Assembly (NCBI GenBank): GCA_030698465.1
Contig: JAUYJZ010000038.1
Coordinates: 1 to 5,003 of the forward strand
DNA from: a bacterium
Lineage (GTDB): Bacteria; Patescibacteriota; Minisyncoccia; Minisyncoccales; UBA10102
Reading direction: 5' to 3'
DNA length: 5,003 nucleotides
The translations under genes were made by a program, and so were the position numbers. Below, in pieces: positions 1-4,910 of the stretch. How positions within the stretch are numbered: the stretch's first letter is position 1; every line of letters starts with the position of its first letter. The notes under the pieces are model-generated. The model had not been told where the DNA came from and made no database searches. It saw only the letters and a program-made list of their open reading frames with translations.

Positions 1-354
1 TGAGCTTTTAAGCATCTCCACTTCCTCACGGGAAGGGTCGTGGTCAATAATTATAGGATACGCTTCCTTTTCAAATATGGCGCGCAGCAGGTGGGCATTG
101 AGGCGGGTGGCATGAAGACCAATCCAGTCCAGGTCATATTCTTTGAGGCACGCCACCCGCGCAGCCGACTTTTGATACGACCTGGTTGTCTTCCCCCCGC
201 CTACAACAATGATGAAGTTTTTTTCTTTTTTCAATTGCTCCAAGAGAAAACTTCGGAATTTCTTTAGATAGGGAACATTAATGCCCCCTTCATCTGAGAT
301 ATGAGGAACCACTACAGAGCCCCCAAGGTGCATTACAATATATAATGTCTTCAT
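1..354 (-). CDS. pyrH: UMP kinase, archaeal-type (amino acid kinase family), 3' end outside window
   Basis: The 118 visible residues are the N-terminal half of an amino-acid-kinase-fold protein that would phosphorylate UMP to UDP with ATP in the cytoplasm. Visible motifs are the first strand plus glycine loop LGGSVV (residues 10-15), the second glycine loop VVGGGKT (50-56) and the stretch DLDWIGLHATRLNAHLL (74-90). The last is characteristic of the archaeal-type uridylate kinase subfamily rather than the usual bacterial PyrH. Family members are about 220-235 residues, so roughly half is present and no damage is seen. The ATG (354-352) overlaps the TGA of the upstream nuclease gene as ATGA, with no Shine-Dalgarno sequence, so translation is probably coupled. 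A second in-frame ATG at residue 8 would remove the first strand and is unlikely. Family assignment is firm; the exact substrate is inferred from the subfamily. Confidence 0.87.
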   Translation of the reverse strand, partial: MKTLYIVMHLGGSVVVPHISDEGGINVPYLKKFRSFLLEQLKKEKNFIIVVGGGKTTRSYQKSAARVACLKEYDLDWIGLHATRLNAHLLRAIFEKEAYPIIIDHDPSREEVEMLKSS

Positions 355-1196
355 TTCTTTGTGTACTTTGCCATAAACTTCTGGAGTCCAAGCTTTTTCA
401 ATTCCTGGTGCAAGGTATAGTACCCGCACCATTCCTTGCTGCAGAGCCAGGATTCTGCCGGATGCAGGCAATAGAAGATGTTTCTGTTTGCTGCTTCCAT
501 TATAGCATTCACATTGCGGAGAATGGTTGCTCTATCTACAAAGGGACGGGCAACTTGAAAACGCACAATCTTTGAATCCTTTTTAGAAAGCACGATATAG
601 TCCTTGCTAATGGCTTTGGGGTATTTCCCAGTAATACTATGATACCCCAGCTGATAGATTGCAAGCTGGGGGTCAACTCGTATGTCTTGTTTGTTGGGCG
701 ACTTCCTTGTGGTTTTTAGCTCATGGATAACGCCCTGCTTGTCGGTCATATCTATTCGCCCCACAACCTTGATTCCCTTTCCTGCTGGGAACTCAAAGGC
801 CTCTTCCACAAGATCTGGCTTGATATACTGGTTGAGCTTTTTGTAGTAGACCTCAATGCCTTTTAAGCCACTTTCCACGAGATCTTCAACCTTCATACCC
901 TTTTCTTTTGAAAGGTACTCACGGGTAAGAAAAGGGCGGGCCGCCTCCAGCTCTATTACATAATCTTCCAAAGCGTTTTGAAATGCGCCAACAAAAAACT
1001 CCTTTGCTTCTGCCACGGGAATGCCTTTTCCGTCTTTCTTTTTTTGGTCAAAGTGATAGGCAAGAGTTTCGTGCAAGGCAAATCCGTGCTTGAAAACCTT
1101 TTTTGGAGAGCGCTTCAGCCCAAACTTATAACGAAACAGCCAGTGTTCCGGGCACCTTACATAGGTCATCAACTGAGAAAAACTAACCTGTCTCAT
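351..1196 (-). CDS. PD-(D/E)XK nuclease superfamily protein, RecB/Cas4-like with four cysteines
   Basis: This 281-residue soluble protein has the motif order of RecB/AddB/Cas4-type nucleases, which cut DNA with metal ions. There is an N-terminal SFSQLMTYVRCPEHW (5-19) with Cys15, a GFALHETL motif with His42, and the core GRID (146-149) followed by HELK (158-161), giving D149, E159 and K161 as metal and catalytic residues. A QLAIY motif (Q177, Y181) follows, and a C-terminal cluster has Cys243, Cys252 and Cys257. Cys15 plus the C-terminal trio is the layout of the iron-sulfur staple in Cas4 and AddB, though the C-terminal spacing (x8, x4) is not textbook. The start is fixed because an in-frame TGA lies just upstream. 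It overlaps both neighbours by ATGA, downstream of a second nuclease-fold gene and upstream of UMP kinase. No helicase or CRISPR gene is adjacent, so its pathway (repair or DNA processing) is unknown. Confidence 0.85.
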   Translation of the reverse strand: MRQVSFSQLMTYVRCPEHWLFRYKFGLKRSPKKVFKHGFALHETLAYHFDQKKKDGKGIPVAEAKEFFVGAFQNALEDYVIELEAARPFLTREYLSKEKGMKVEDLVESGLKGIEVYYKKLNQYIKPDLVEEAFEFPAGKGIKVVGRIDMTDKQGVIHELKTTRKSPNKQDIRVDPQLAIYQLGYHSITGKYPKAISKDYIVLSKKDSKIVRFQVARPFVDRATILRNVNAIMEAANRNIFYCLHPAESWLCSKEWCGYYTLHQELKKLGLQKFMAKYTKK

Positions 1197-1993
1197 TCAT
1201 TTTTCTGGAAGGGCTCTAACACATCCTGGATTGCTTTTCTGTATACGCAGTAGTCGCAATCTGCAGAAGCCGAAGGCAGCTTGTCTGACTCTAGACACGC
1301 TTTTGCATCCATTAAAGCCTTTTCTACCCAGGAATCATCGCCCTCATAGGGGATGACTTTCGCGTCAAACTCAAGGCGATCATCAAATGTTTCCCGATTG
1401 GTCTTGCCGTTCACATACACAAAGTATCCAATAGGAGAAACCTTGAATCCCTCTTCTTGGTGGCGGAGGATCCACTGGTACACCTCCATCTGGTTTTTAT
1501 AGGAGCGCTGCCAATCTGCGTCCAGGGTCACTTCTCCGTTCTTTGCCGTTGCCTTGTAGTCCACTACATGCAATTCCCCTGCTGAATTTTGCCAAATATC
1601 ATCCACAGCTCCAGTTACCAGGAACCCAGAAGGCTCATGCTCATACTGGAGTCCTTTTAAGGTTTCTCTCCATTCATTTATTTTTGGGTGCTGAAATGGT
1701 ATGGCATCAACACCATATGTTTCCAGTAGCGGGTGCATGGTTTGCTCTTTTCTATATATGTCAAATTCTTTCTTTAAAAGCGTGTCCACTGCAGAATTTA
1801 AAGAAAAGGGGTATCCTGGCGGCTGATCTACGCCGAGTCTACGGTCAAGATAAAAGCAGCGAGGACACTTCAAGAAGTTCTCAATCTTTGAACGGCTTAG
1901 GCGAAAACCCGCTCTTGCTGAAGGTTCATACAAGTTTCTGCTTCGTTTTCCAGAATAGAATTGAGACATATTAAAAGAATGCTTCTTTAGCAT
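1193..1993 (-). CDS. PD-(D/E)XK nuclease-fold protein, CPR-type, with CxxC pairs at both ends
   Basis: This is a 266-residue soluble protein with a second PD-(D/E)XK domain, distinct from the one encoded downstream. An N-terminal LSRSKIENFLKCPRCFYLDR (32-51) carries Cys43 and Cys46. The catalytic core is GAVDD (128-132) then VVDYK (143-147), so D131, D145 and K147 are the likely metal and catalytic residues, followed by QMEVY (Q168, Y172). The C-terminal DCDYC supplies Cys246 and Cys249. Two CxxC pairs bracketing the nuclease core suggest an iron-sulfur or zinc site tying the ends together. The GxxxH motif of classical RecB nucleases is not apparent; LNSAVD (65-70) sits in its place. The ATG at 1993 lies just after the nagZ remnant's stop; Met9 (MSQFYSGK, ATG at 1969) is an alternative and matches my recollection of how relatives begin. 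It is translationally coupled to the next nuclease gene by ATGA. Substrate unknown. Confidence 0.83.
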   Translation of the reverse strand: MLKKHSFNMSQFYSGKRSRNLYEPSARAGFRLSRSKIENFLKCPRCFYLDRRLGVDQPPGYPFSLNSAVDTLLKKEFDIYRKEQTMHPLLETYGVDAIPFQHPKINEWRETLKGLQYEHEPSGFLVTGAVDDIWQNSAGELHVVDYKATAKNGEVTLDADWQRSYKNQMEVYQWILRHQEEGFKVSPIGYFVYVNGKTNRETFDDRLEFDAKVIPYEGDDSWVEKALMDAKACLESDKLPSASADCDYCVYRKAIQDVLEPFQKNE

Positions 1994-1994
1994 A

Positions 1995-2407
1995 CTATTC
2001 TATTTTAAACAGGGCAAGTTTCAATTCAAGTATTTTTTTAGCTGAGTCTTGAATGCACCTTGCTAAGGTATCATCTTCCTTTGTCGCCTCAAGGAATTCA
2101 TCATAGAACTGTTCAACCTTGCTTGCATCTGGATATCCTGCAACCAAAAGAATATCAACTCCGGAGTACACTGCATAGTGTTTCGCAACAGTGAAGACAC
2201 CACTCTCCCTATGTCCCTGAATTAAACTGCTCCTTGCCACGCCACTCCCCAACCCTAAAAGCATGCTCAGAACTTTGTAGAGAAGCCTGCGGGGTACTCT
2301 CTACCCATGGGACACGGGATACGATCCCACCCTTTCCGGGGTTACCATAGTTCCCTCAAAGCCCATTAAAAGAACTTGTCCCGCGGCCTGTTCCAAGGAG
2401 AATCCAT
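1995..2407 (-). pseudogene. nagZ: Decayed NagZ-like glycoside hydrolase family 3 gene (beta-N-acetylhexosaminidase remnant)
   Basis: Conserved GH3/NagZ blocks remain in the right order but not in one frame. Block 1 (about 2405-2334) reads SLEQAAGQVLLMGFEG then TMVTPE, the classic N-terminus, and runs into a TAG at 2303-2301. Block 2, in another frame (about 2331-2230), reads GGIVSRVPWVES followed by TPQASLQSS and EHAF, resembling the QEGGRVxRxP region, and ends at TAG 2211-2209. Block 3, back in the first frame (about 2231-1998), reads SSLIQGHRESGVFTVAKHY, then directly GVDILLVAGYP and a C-terminal helix ending SAKKILELKL. NagZ is normally about 330 residues or more; here about 135 codons remain, and the HFPGHG catalytic-loop region is deleted after AKHY. 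The likely original ATG (2407-2405) is one base out of phase with block 1. An 89-codon ORF (2264-1995) covers block 3, but its first dozen residues are off-frame sequence. An intact enzyme would remove beta-linked GlcNAc from muropeptides or glycosides; this copy cannot. Confidence 0.82.
2002..2029 (-). promoter_or_regulatory. Candidate sigma-70 promoter for the nuclease pair inside the nagZ remnant tail
   Basis: On the minus strand TTGAAT (2029-2024) and TAAAAT (2007-2002) are separated by 16 bases, and the -10 lies 8 bases before the ATG at 1993. The spacing and position match the other start sites in this window. However, the segment is AT-rich and encodes the last residues of the GH3 remnant, so the match may be chance. 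Confidence 0.28.
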
Positions 2408-2409
2408 GC

Positions 2410-2505
2410 CTATTGTCTCTCCTCAAAAAGAAATATCAGGAATGCAAAACCAGCAAGGATAGCCAATCCCGCAAGCAAAAAGAGAACTTTTCTCGTCTTT
2501 CTCAT
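2410..2505 (-). CDS. Small single-span membrane protein, 31 residues
   Basis: An unrecognised short ORF with ATG at 2505-2503 overlapping the TGA of the PPC/DUF296 gene as ATGA, and TAG at 2412-2410. It encodes a basic N-terminus MRKTRK, an uninterrupted hydrophobic stretch from residue 7 to 27 (VLFLLAGLAILAGFAFLIFL and one more Phe), and a charged tail EERQ. This is a clean single transmembrane segment with positive-inside topology, so the tail would face outward. It stops only 2 bases before the presumed ancestral nagZ ATG (2407). The coupled start and the well-formed helix argue that it is translated. It might instead be the remnant of a signal anchor once joined to the hydrolase, since the hydrolase frame is broken right after it. 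No function can be assigned. Confidence 0.5.
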   Translation of the reverse strand: MRKTRKVLFLLAGLAILAGFAFLIFLFEERQ

Positions 2506-2921
2506 CTCATAAGGTTGAGACCCGTATCCTCATCAAAGAAGCGATCAATCTTCCCTTCAAGGCGAGTAAGAATAATCTCACAAGCACCTGAAATCAGCGC
2601 CTTGTTCACATGCCCTGCCTTGGTTTCCATTGCCTTATTAGAAAACACGCCGTGGCCATGGACCACCATATCATTCCCTAGTTTGGATACATTTCCGGCT
2701 AAAGATACGATCTCCAGATTCTCTTGGAAAAGGGCTGTCACGTATTGTTTTGCCCCAAGGTCATACCAGGCCAGTTCCACCTCGCTTGTAGCTCCAATGG
2801 CATGAAAAAAGGCAGCTTCAATTTGATATTCCTCACAAAATTTCTTTACCTCCTCTATCAGCTCTTCCCCTCTTGAAAGAGATATAACGTATGTATTGTT
2901 GTCTTGCAGTATGCGCTTCAT
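2502..2921 (-). CDS. PPC/DUF296 domain protein (possible DNA-binding protein)
   Basis: This is a 139-residue stand-alone PPC domain (Plant and Prokaryote Conserved, DUF296, Pfam PF03479). The protein starts with a short strand and SRGEELIEEVKKFCEEYQI (16-34), then AAFFHAIGATSEVELAWYD (36-54), a strand EIVSLAGNVS (70-79), and the signature VVHGHGVFS (86-94) with AGHVNKALISGACEII (102-117). His88, His90 and His104 form the conserved histidine cluster thought to bind a metal in prokaryotic members. In plants the domain occurs in AT-hook proteins; the bacterial stand-alone form is a trimer of unclear role, so regulation or nucleoid function is only a possibility. Length is normal for the single-domain form. 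It starts a new unit: 60 bases separate it from the upstream gene, and a TGATACAAT box ends 6 bases before the ATG. Its TGA overlaps the next small ORF. Confidence 0.87.
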   Translation of the reverse strand: MKRILQDNNTYVISLSRGEELIEEVKKFCEEYQIEAAFFHAIGATSEVELAWYDLGAKQYVTALFQENLEIVSLAGNVSKLGNDMVVHGHGVFSNKAMETKAGHVNKALISGACEIILTRLEGKIDRFFDEDTGLNLMR

Positions 2922-2936
2922 ATCTTTATTGTATCA
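2922..2936 (-). promoter_or_regulatory. Extended -10 promoter of the PPC/DUF296 unit, probably leaderless
   Basis: On the minus strand TGATACAAT (2936-2928) matches the extended -10 form TGnTAnnnT, and its last T is 6 bases from the ATG at 2921. Transcription would therefore start at or next to the start codon. No good -35 hexamer is found at 16-18 bases, as expected for an extended -10 promoter. No Shine-Dalgarno sequence fits in the gap. Confidence 0.5.
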
Positions 2937-2961
2937 AAAAACCGCTTGCATAGCGATTTTT
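2937..2961. terminator. Weak bidirectional hairpin, possible terminator between DUF5652 and PPC genes
   Basis: The sequence forms CGCT-TGCAT-AGCG (2943-2955) flanked by A5 on the left (2937-2941) and T5 on the right (2957-2961), with one C/A mismatch at 2942/2956. Read on the minus strand it is a small hairpin followed by a run of T, after the stop of the upstream DUF5652 gene at 2982. The core stem is only 4 base pairs, so termination would be weak. It directly abuts the promoter of the next unit. Confidence 0.3.
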
Positions 2962-2981
2962 CCAATGCCTACTTTGCTCCT

Positions 2982-3179
2982 TTAAATTGGTGGCTGCTTT
3001 TTGCTAAAGATAAAAATGTAGAGGATTTCCAAAACAGCAAGGGTATTTATTACCAAAAGCGCCACAAACCATTTTTTCTCACCTCTCTTTGCTGCTCTCC
3101 ATAGGGCAACTCCTTTCCAGGGAAGAGTCCATAGGGCAATGCCAACGAGAAAAAGAGGATGTGCAAGAAATTGTTCCAT
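2982..3179 (-). CDS. DUF5652 family small membrane protein
   Basis: A 65-residue protein that I recognise as the DUF5652 type found in CPR genomes. A hydrophobic N-terminal segment (about 8-20) leads into the motif LPWKGVALWRAAKRGEKKWF (19-38), then a second hydrophobic segment (about 39-58) containing INTLAVLEILYIF, and a short SKK tail. The basic loop WRAAKRGEKK between the two segments would lie inside the cytoplasm. The function of the family is not known. The ATG (3179-3177) lies 14 bases after the stop of the pilin-like gene, with no Shine-Dalgarno sequence, so it is probably the last gene of the DUF5671 unit. A weak hairpin lies downstream of it. Confidence 0.8.
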   Translation of the reverse strand: MEQFLAHPLFLVGIALWTLPWKGVALWRAAKRGEKKWFVALLVINTLAVLEILYIFIFSKKQPPI

Positions 3180-3193
3180 AAAACTTAATTTCG

Positions 3194-3652
3194 TTAAGGA
3201 ATTATTGCAGGCACGTTTTCAAGCTTGGGTTGAACTTCCAGCTCAAAGCAGGTTCGTTCTGCCTCATGTTCCCATACTTTTGAGGGCGGAAAGCGAAGAG
3301 AACTTCTGTTGTCTGCTGAGGAAAGAACAAATACAGCACATAGTTCATACTGCTTCTCTGCTACAACCTGGTATTCATAGGGATTCTTGGTTATAGCATC
3401 GGCGGTAGACTCAACAAAGTAATAGCGGGAGTCCTGCAGCTCTTCTAAGGTTTGGGGAAGCTTCTGATTCCTTGCCCAGTACTCATCAATCGCAAAAGAG
3501 ATCTGCTGGAGATCAGACACTCTTCTCTGGTCTGCTTGCAAAGATCGCTGGGTTGTAGGAGAACCCACAAGGAATATGCCGTATCCTATCGCAACCACTA
3601 CGACACCAATCACTAAACGCACAAAAAGTGTTGAAACGAAAAACTGTTTCAT
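3194..3652 (-). CDS. Membrane-anchored pilin-like (type II secretion G-like) protein
   Basis: A 152-residue protein with a short basic N-terminus, one transmembrane segment (about 10-29) and a soluble domain facing outside. Residues 41-72 read DQRRVSDLQQISFAIDEYW then a NQKLPQTLEEL turn, followed by the NPYEYQ (90-95) and YELCAVF (102-108) strands. This DL..I..AI..YW..n..LP..L pattern is the helix and loop of type II secretion G or type IV pilin-like domains. There is no canonical pilin prepilin-peptidase site (GFTLIE), so it is pilin-like in the soluble part only. Cys105 and Cys135 could form a disulfide. Its ATG overlaps the TGA of the upstream DUF5671 gene as ATGA. The pairing with a DUF5671 protein is, to my knowledge, recurrent in CPR genomes, but the role is unknown. 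Confidence 0.68.
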   Translation of the reverse strand: MKQFFVSTLFVRLVIGVVVVAIGYGIFLVGSPTTQRSLQADQRRVSDLQQISFAIDEYWARNQKLPQTLEELQDSRYYFVESTADAITKNPYEYQVVAEKQYELCAVFVLSSADNRSSLRFPPSKVWEHEAERTCFELEVQPKLENVPAIIP

Positions 3653-4266
3653 GATTCTTTTTCTTCTTTCTGGAGATCAGAAAGATAGTATCCAAAGATA
3701 CTCCCCGCAATACCAAAGACAGTGAGGGCTTTCAAGAAGAACCGCACGGTAAGCTCCCCTCCCAGCAAACTAGAAAGCACGGTGATTAAGTCACCAATGA
3801 GTACAGCGGCCGCAATAACAAGGGTTACATAGGTTAACCACTTTTTTACCTTTGACTCCTTTTTTTCAGGGTCCTTTTCTGTCCCCTTGTGCAGGGCCCT
3901 GGTAAGCACCAGGAAGATGGGAAAGGCAACAATCAAAGATGCAATAGTGCTGGTGGAAACACCCCTCCCGTAATCCAAGGCGTCGGGGAGCCAAATAGGG
4001 ATAAAAGAAAATATCAAAGCACCAAAGCTTATAGCTGAAATATACAGGGTAATAAAAGAAATCAAGTACAAAAACGCCTCCCTGGCAGCCAGGTAGGGCT
4101 TTTTCTTTGGTACGGGTATGACAAAATCCACCTCCGCAAAGGAGTTTAAAATCTTTGTAATCTCTTGCTCCTGCCATCCTGCTTTCAGTAGGGCGTCTTT
4201 GATAGATGACCTGCTCTGGTTCTTTTCCAGCGCCTCTTTAACAAATAAACGCAGCTCATTGTTCAT
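3649..4266 (-). CDS. DUF5671 family multipass membrane protein
   Basis: A 205-residue protein. Residues 1-45 form a small soluble helical domain with the pattern VKEALEKNQSRSSIKDALLK then AGW and EITKIL, which resembles short helical modules fused to membrane proteins. Then comes a DUF5671 membrane domain: AREAFLYLISFITLYISAIS (61-80) begins the first of four predicted segments, at about 64-89, 105-123, 143-166 and 173-195. The intracellular loop 126-142 is rich in Lys and Glu. The ATASLIVAFP-like stretch here reads TIASLIVAFPIFLVL (107-121), a conserved family feature. It is the first gene of a three-gene minus-strand unit, with a TATAGT box 8 bases before the ATG and no Shine-Dalgarno sequence. 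Function is unknown; a membrane partner for the downstream pilin-like protein is a guess from context. Confidence 0.82.
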   Translation of the reverse strand: MNNELRLFVKEALEKNQSRSSIKDALLKAGWQEQEITKILNSFAEVDFVIPVPKKKPYLAAREAFLYLISFITLYISAISFGALIFSFIPIWLPDALDYGRGVSTSTIASLIVAFPIFLVLTRALHKGTEKDPEKKESKVKKWLTYVTLVIAAAVLIGDLITVLSSLLGGELTVRFFLKALTVFGIAGSIFGYYLSDLQKEEKES

Positions 4267-4280
4267 ATCTTCATACTATA
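4267..4280 (-). promoter_or_regulatory. -10 box of the DUF5671 unit, probably near-leaderless
   Basis: TATAGT (4280-4275, minus strand) lies 8 bases before the ATG at 4266. The start context GAAGATATGAA closely resembles the PPC gene's AAAGATATGAA. No convincing -35 and no Shine-Dalgarno sequence are seen. The 67-base gap to the divergent isomerase gene must hold both promoters. Confidence 0.42.
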
Positions 4281-4305
4281 CCTTTTTTGAAAACTCTTCC
4301 ACTCT

Positions 4306-4333
4306 TTAGTGAGCAGTGATACACTAAGAACAT
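4306..4333 (+). promoter_or_regulatory. Extended -10 promoter and inverted repeat upstream of the isomerase gene
   Basis: TGATACACT (4317-4325) is an extended -10 box ending 8 bases before the ATG at 4334, nearly identical to the box of the PPC gene. It overlaps a perfect 6-base inverted repeat, TTAGTG (4306-4311) and CACTAA (4322-4327), separated by 10 bases, so a repressor bound there would cover the promoter. A 6-base repeat can arise by chance, so the operator is a weak proposal; the promoter is better supported. Confidence 0.4.
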
Positions 4334-4906
4334 ATGAAACCGTTTGCTGAAAGAACACATGAAAAAATGAAGGAGGTGTTAATGGACCCCGCAGCTCAAG
4401 GCCCTGAGGTGTATTATTATATGATCCGCGGAGGGAAAGAAAAGAAGAACATTACCGTTTGGGAAACTGGCATTGTGGGTAGGGAATACATCAAGACATA
4501 CGGGCATTACCACGTTGGGGAGCTGGACGAAACCTACTGGGTTCTTTACGGAGAAGGGATTGTTCTTTTGCAGACAAGAAAAACAGGTTCCAATGGCAAG
4601 CCCGTGGATGATGAAATAGAAACATTCAAGGCGATTCGCGTGAAAAAAGGAGATGGTGTTTTTATCCCAGCTGAAACAGGGCATCTTGCAGTGAACATAG
4701 GAAAGACCTGGCTGGTAACGGCCGACGACAGTCCTGTAAACTTCAAAGAAAAAGACCCGGTAAGTCTCCCGGGACACGCTGATTATGATGCAGTGCAAAA
4801 GATGCAAGGATTCGCCTACTATGTTGTTGAGGACGGGGGTGAGCCAAAACTTGTGAAAAATCCTCGTTACAGGGCAATTCCAGAGGCCTCTATTGAACAA
4901 GTGTAA
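4334..4906 (+). CDS. Glucose-6-phosphate isomerase, cupin (archaeal-type) family
   Basis: A 190-residue single-domain cupin matching the metal-dependent cupin phosphoglucose isomerase family (Pfam PF06560), which interconverts glucose 6-phosphate and fructose 6-phosphate in the cytoplasm. This family is unrelated to the common bacterial Pgi. The first cupin motif is YGHYHVGELDETYWVLYGEG (56-75), with His58, His60 and Glu66 as metal ligands. The second is KKGDGVFIPAETGHLAVNIG (104-123), with His117 as the fourth ligand. GIVLLQ (75-80) matches the GGMLLQ strand of archaeal enzymes. The His-to-Glu spacing is one residue shorter than I recall for the Pyrococcus enzyme. The C-terminal part (about 140-190) is an extension without recognised motifs. 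It starts 67 bases from the divergent DUF5671 gene and has no Shine-Dalgarno sequence. Another sugar-phosphate cupin activity is the main alternative. Confidence 0.78.
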   Translation: MKPFAERTHEKMKEVLMDPAAQGPEVYYYMIRGGKEKKNITVWETGIVGREYIKTYGHYHVGELDETYWVLYGEGIVLLQTRKTGSNGKPVDDEIETFKAIRVKKGDGVFIPAETGHLAVNIGKTWLVTADDSPVNFKEKDPVSLPGHADYDAVQKMQGFAYYVVEDGGEPKLVKNPRYRAIPEASIEQV

Positions 4907-4910
4907 AGAT

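Noticed and set aside
40..575. Plus-strand ORFs at 40-267 and 345-575
   Set aside because: They lie antisense to the UMP kinase and nuclease genes, whose motifs are clear, and resemble no protein family.
351..1993. Cas4 of a CRISPR system
   Set aside because: Cysteine and nuclease motifs are Cas4-like, but there are no repeats, cas1 or cas2 in the window, and a neighbouring paralogue plus UMP kinase do not fit a CRISPR locus.
2316..2328. GGGAT-ACG-ATCCC palindrome, resembling a tRNA T-arm or a small hairpin
   Set aside because: It lies inside the GGIVSRVP block of the GH3 remnant, lacks the T-loop consensus and has no acceptor, D or anticodon arms around it.
1995..2407. Programmed frameshifting to make a full hydrolase
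   Set aside because: Most of the middle of the GH3 domain, including the catalytic loop after AKHY, is missing, so no frameshift could restore an enzyme.
2413..2805. Plus-strand 130-codon ORF
   Set aside because: It is antisense to the PPC/DUF296 gene, low in recognisable motifs, and starts inside the small membrane ORF region; it is a shadow.
1193..3652. Alternative genetic code with UGA as glycine (Gracilibacteria or Absconditabacteria)
   Set aside because: TGA ends several genes exactly at ATGA overlaps with the next start and at the natural protein ends, so it is used as a stop.
4379..4900. Minus-strand 173-codon ORF opposite the isomerase gene
   Set aside because: The plus strand encodes clear cupin metal motifs; the antisense translation is rich in Cys, Phe and His and matches nothing, as expected for a shadow.
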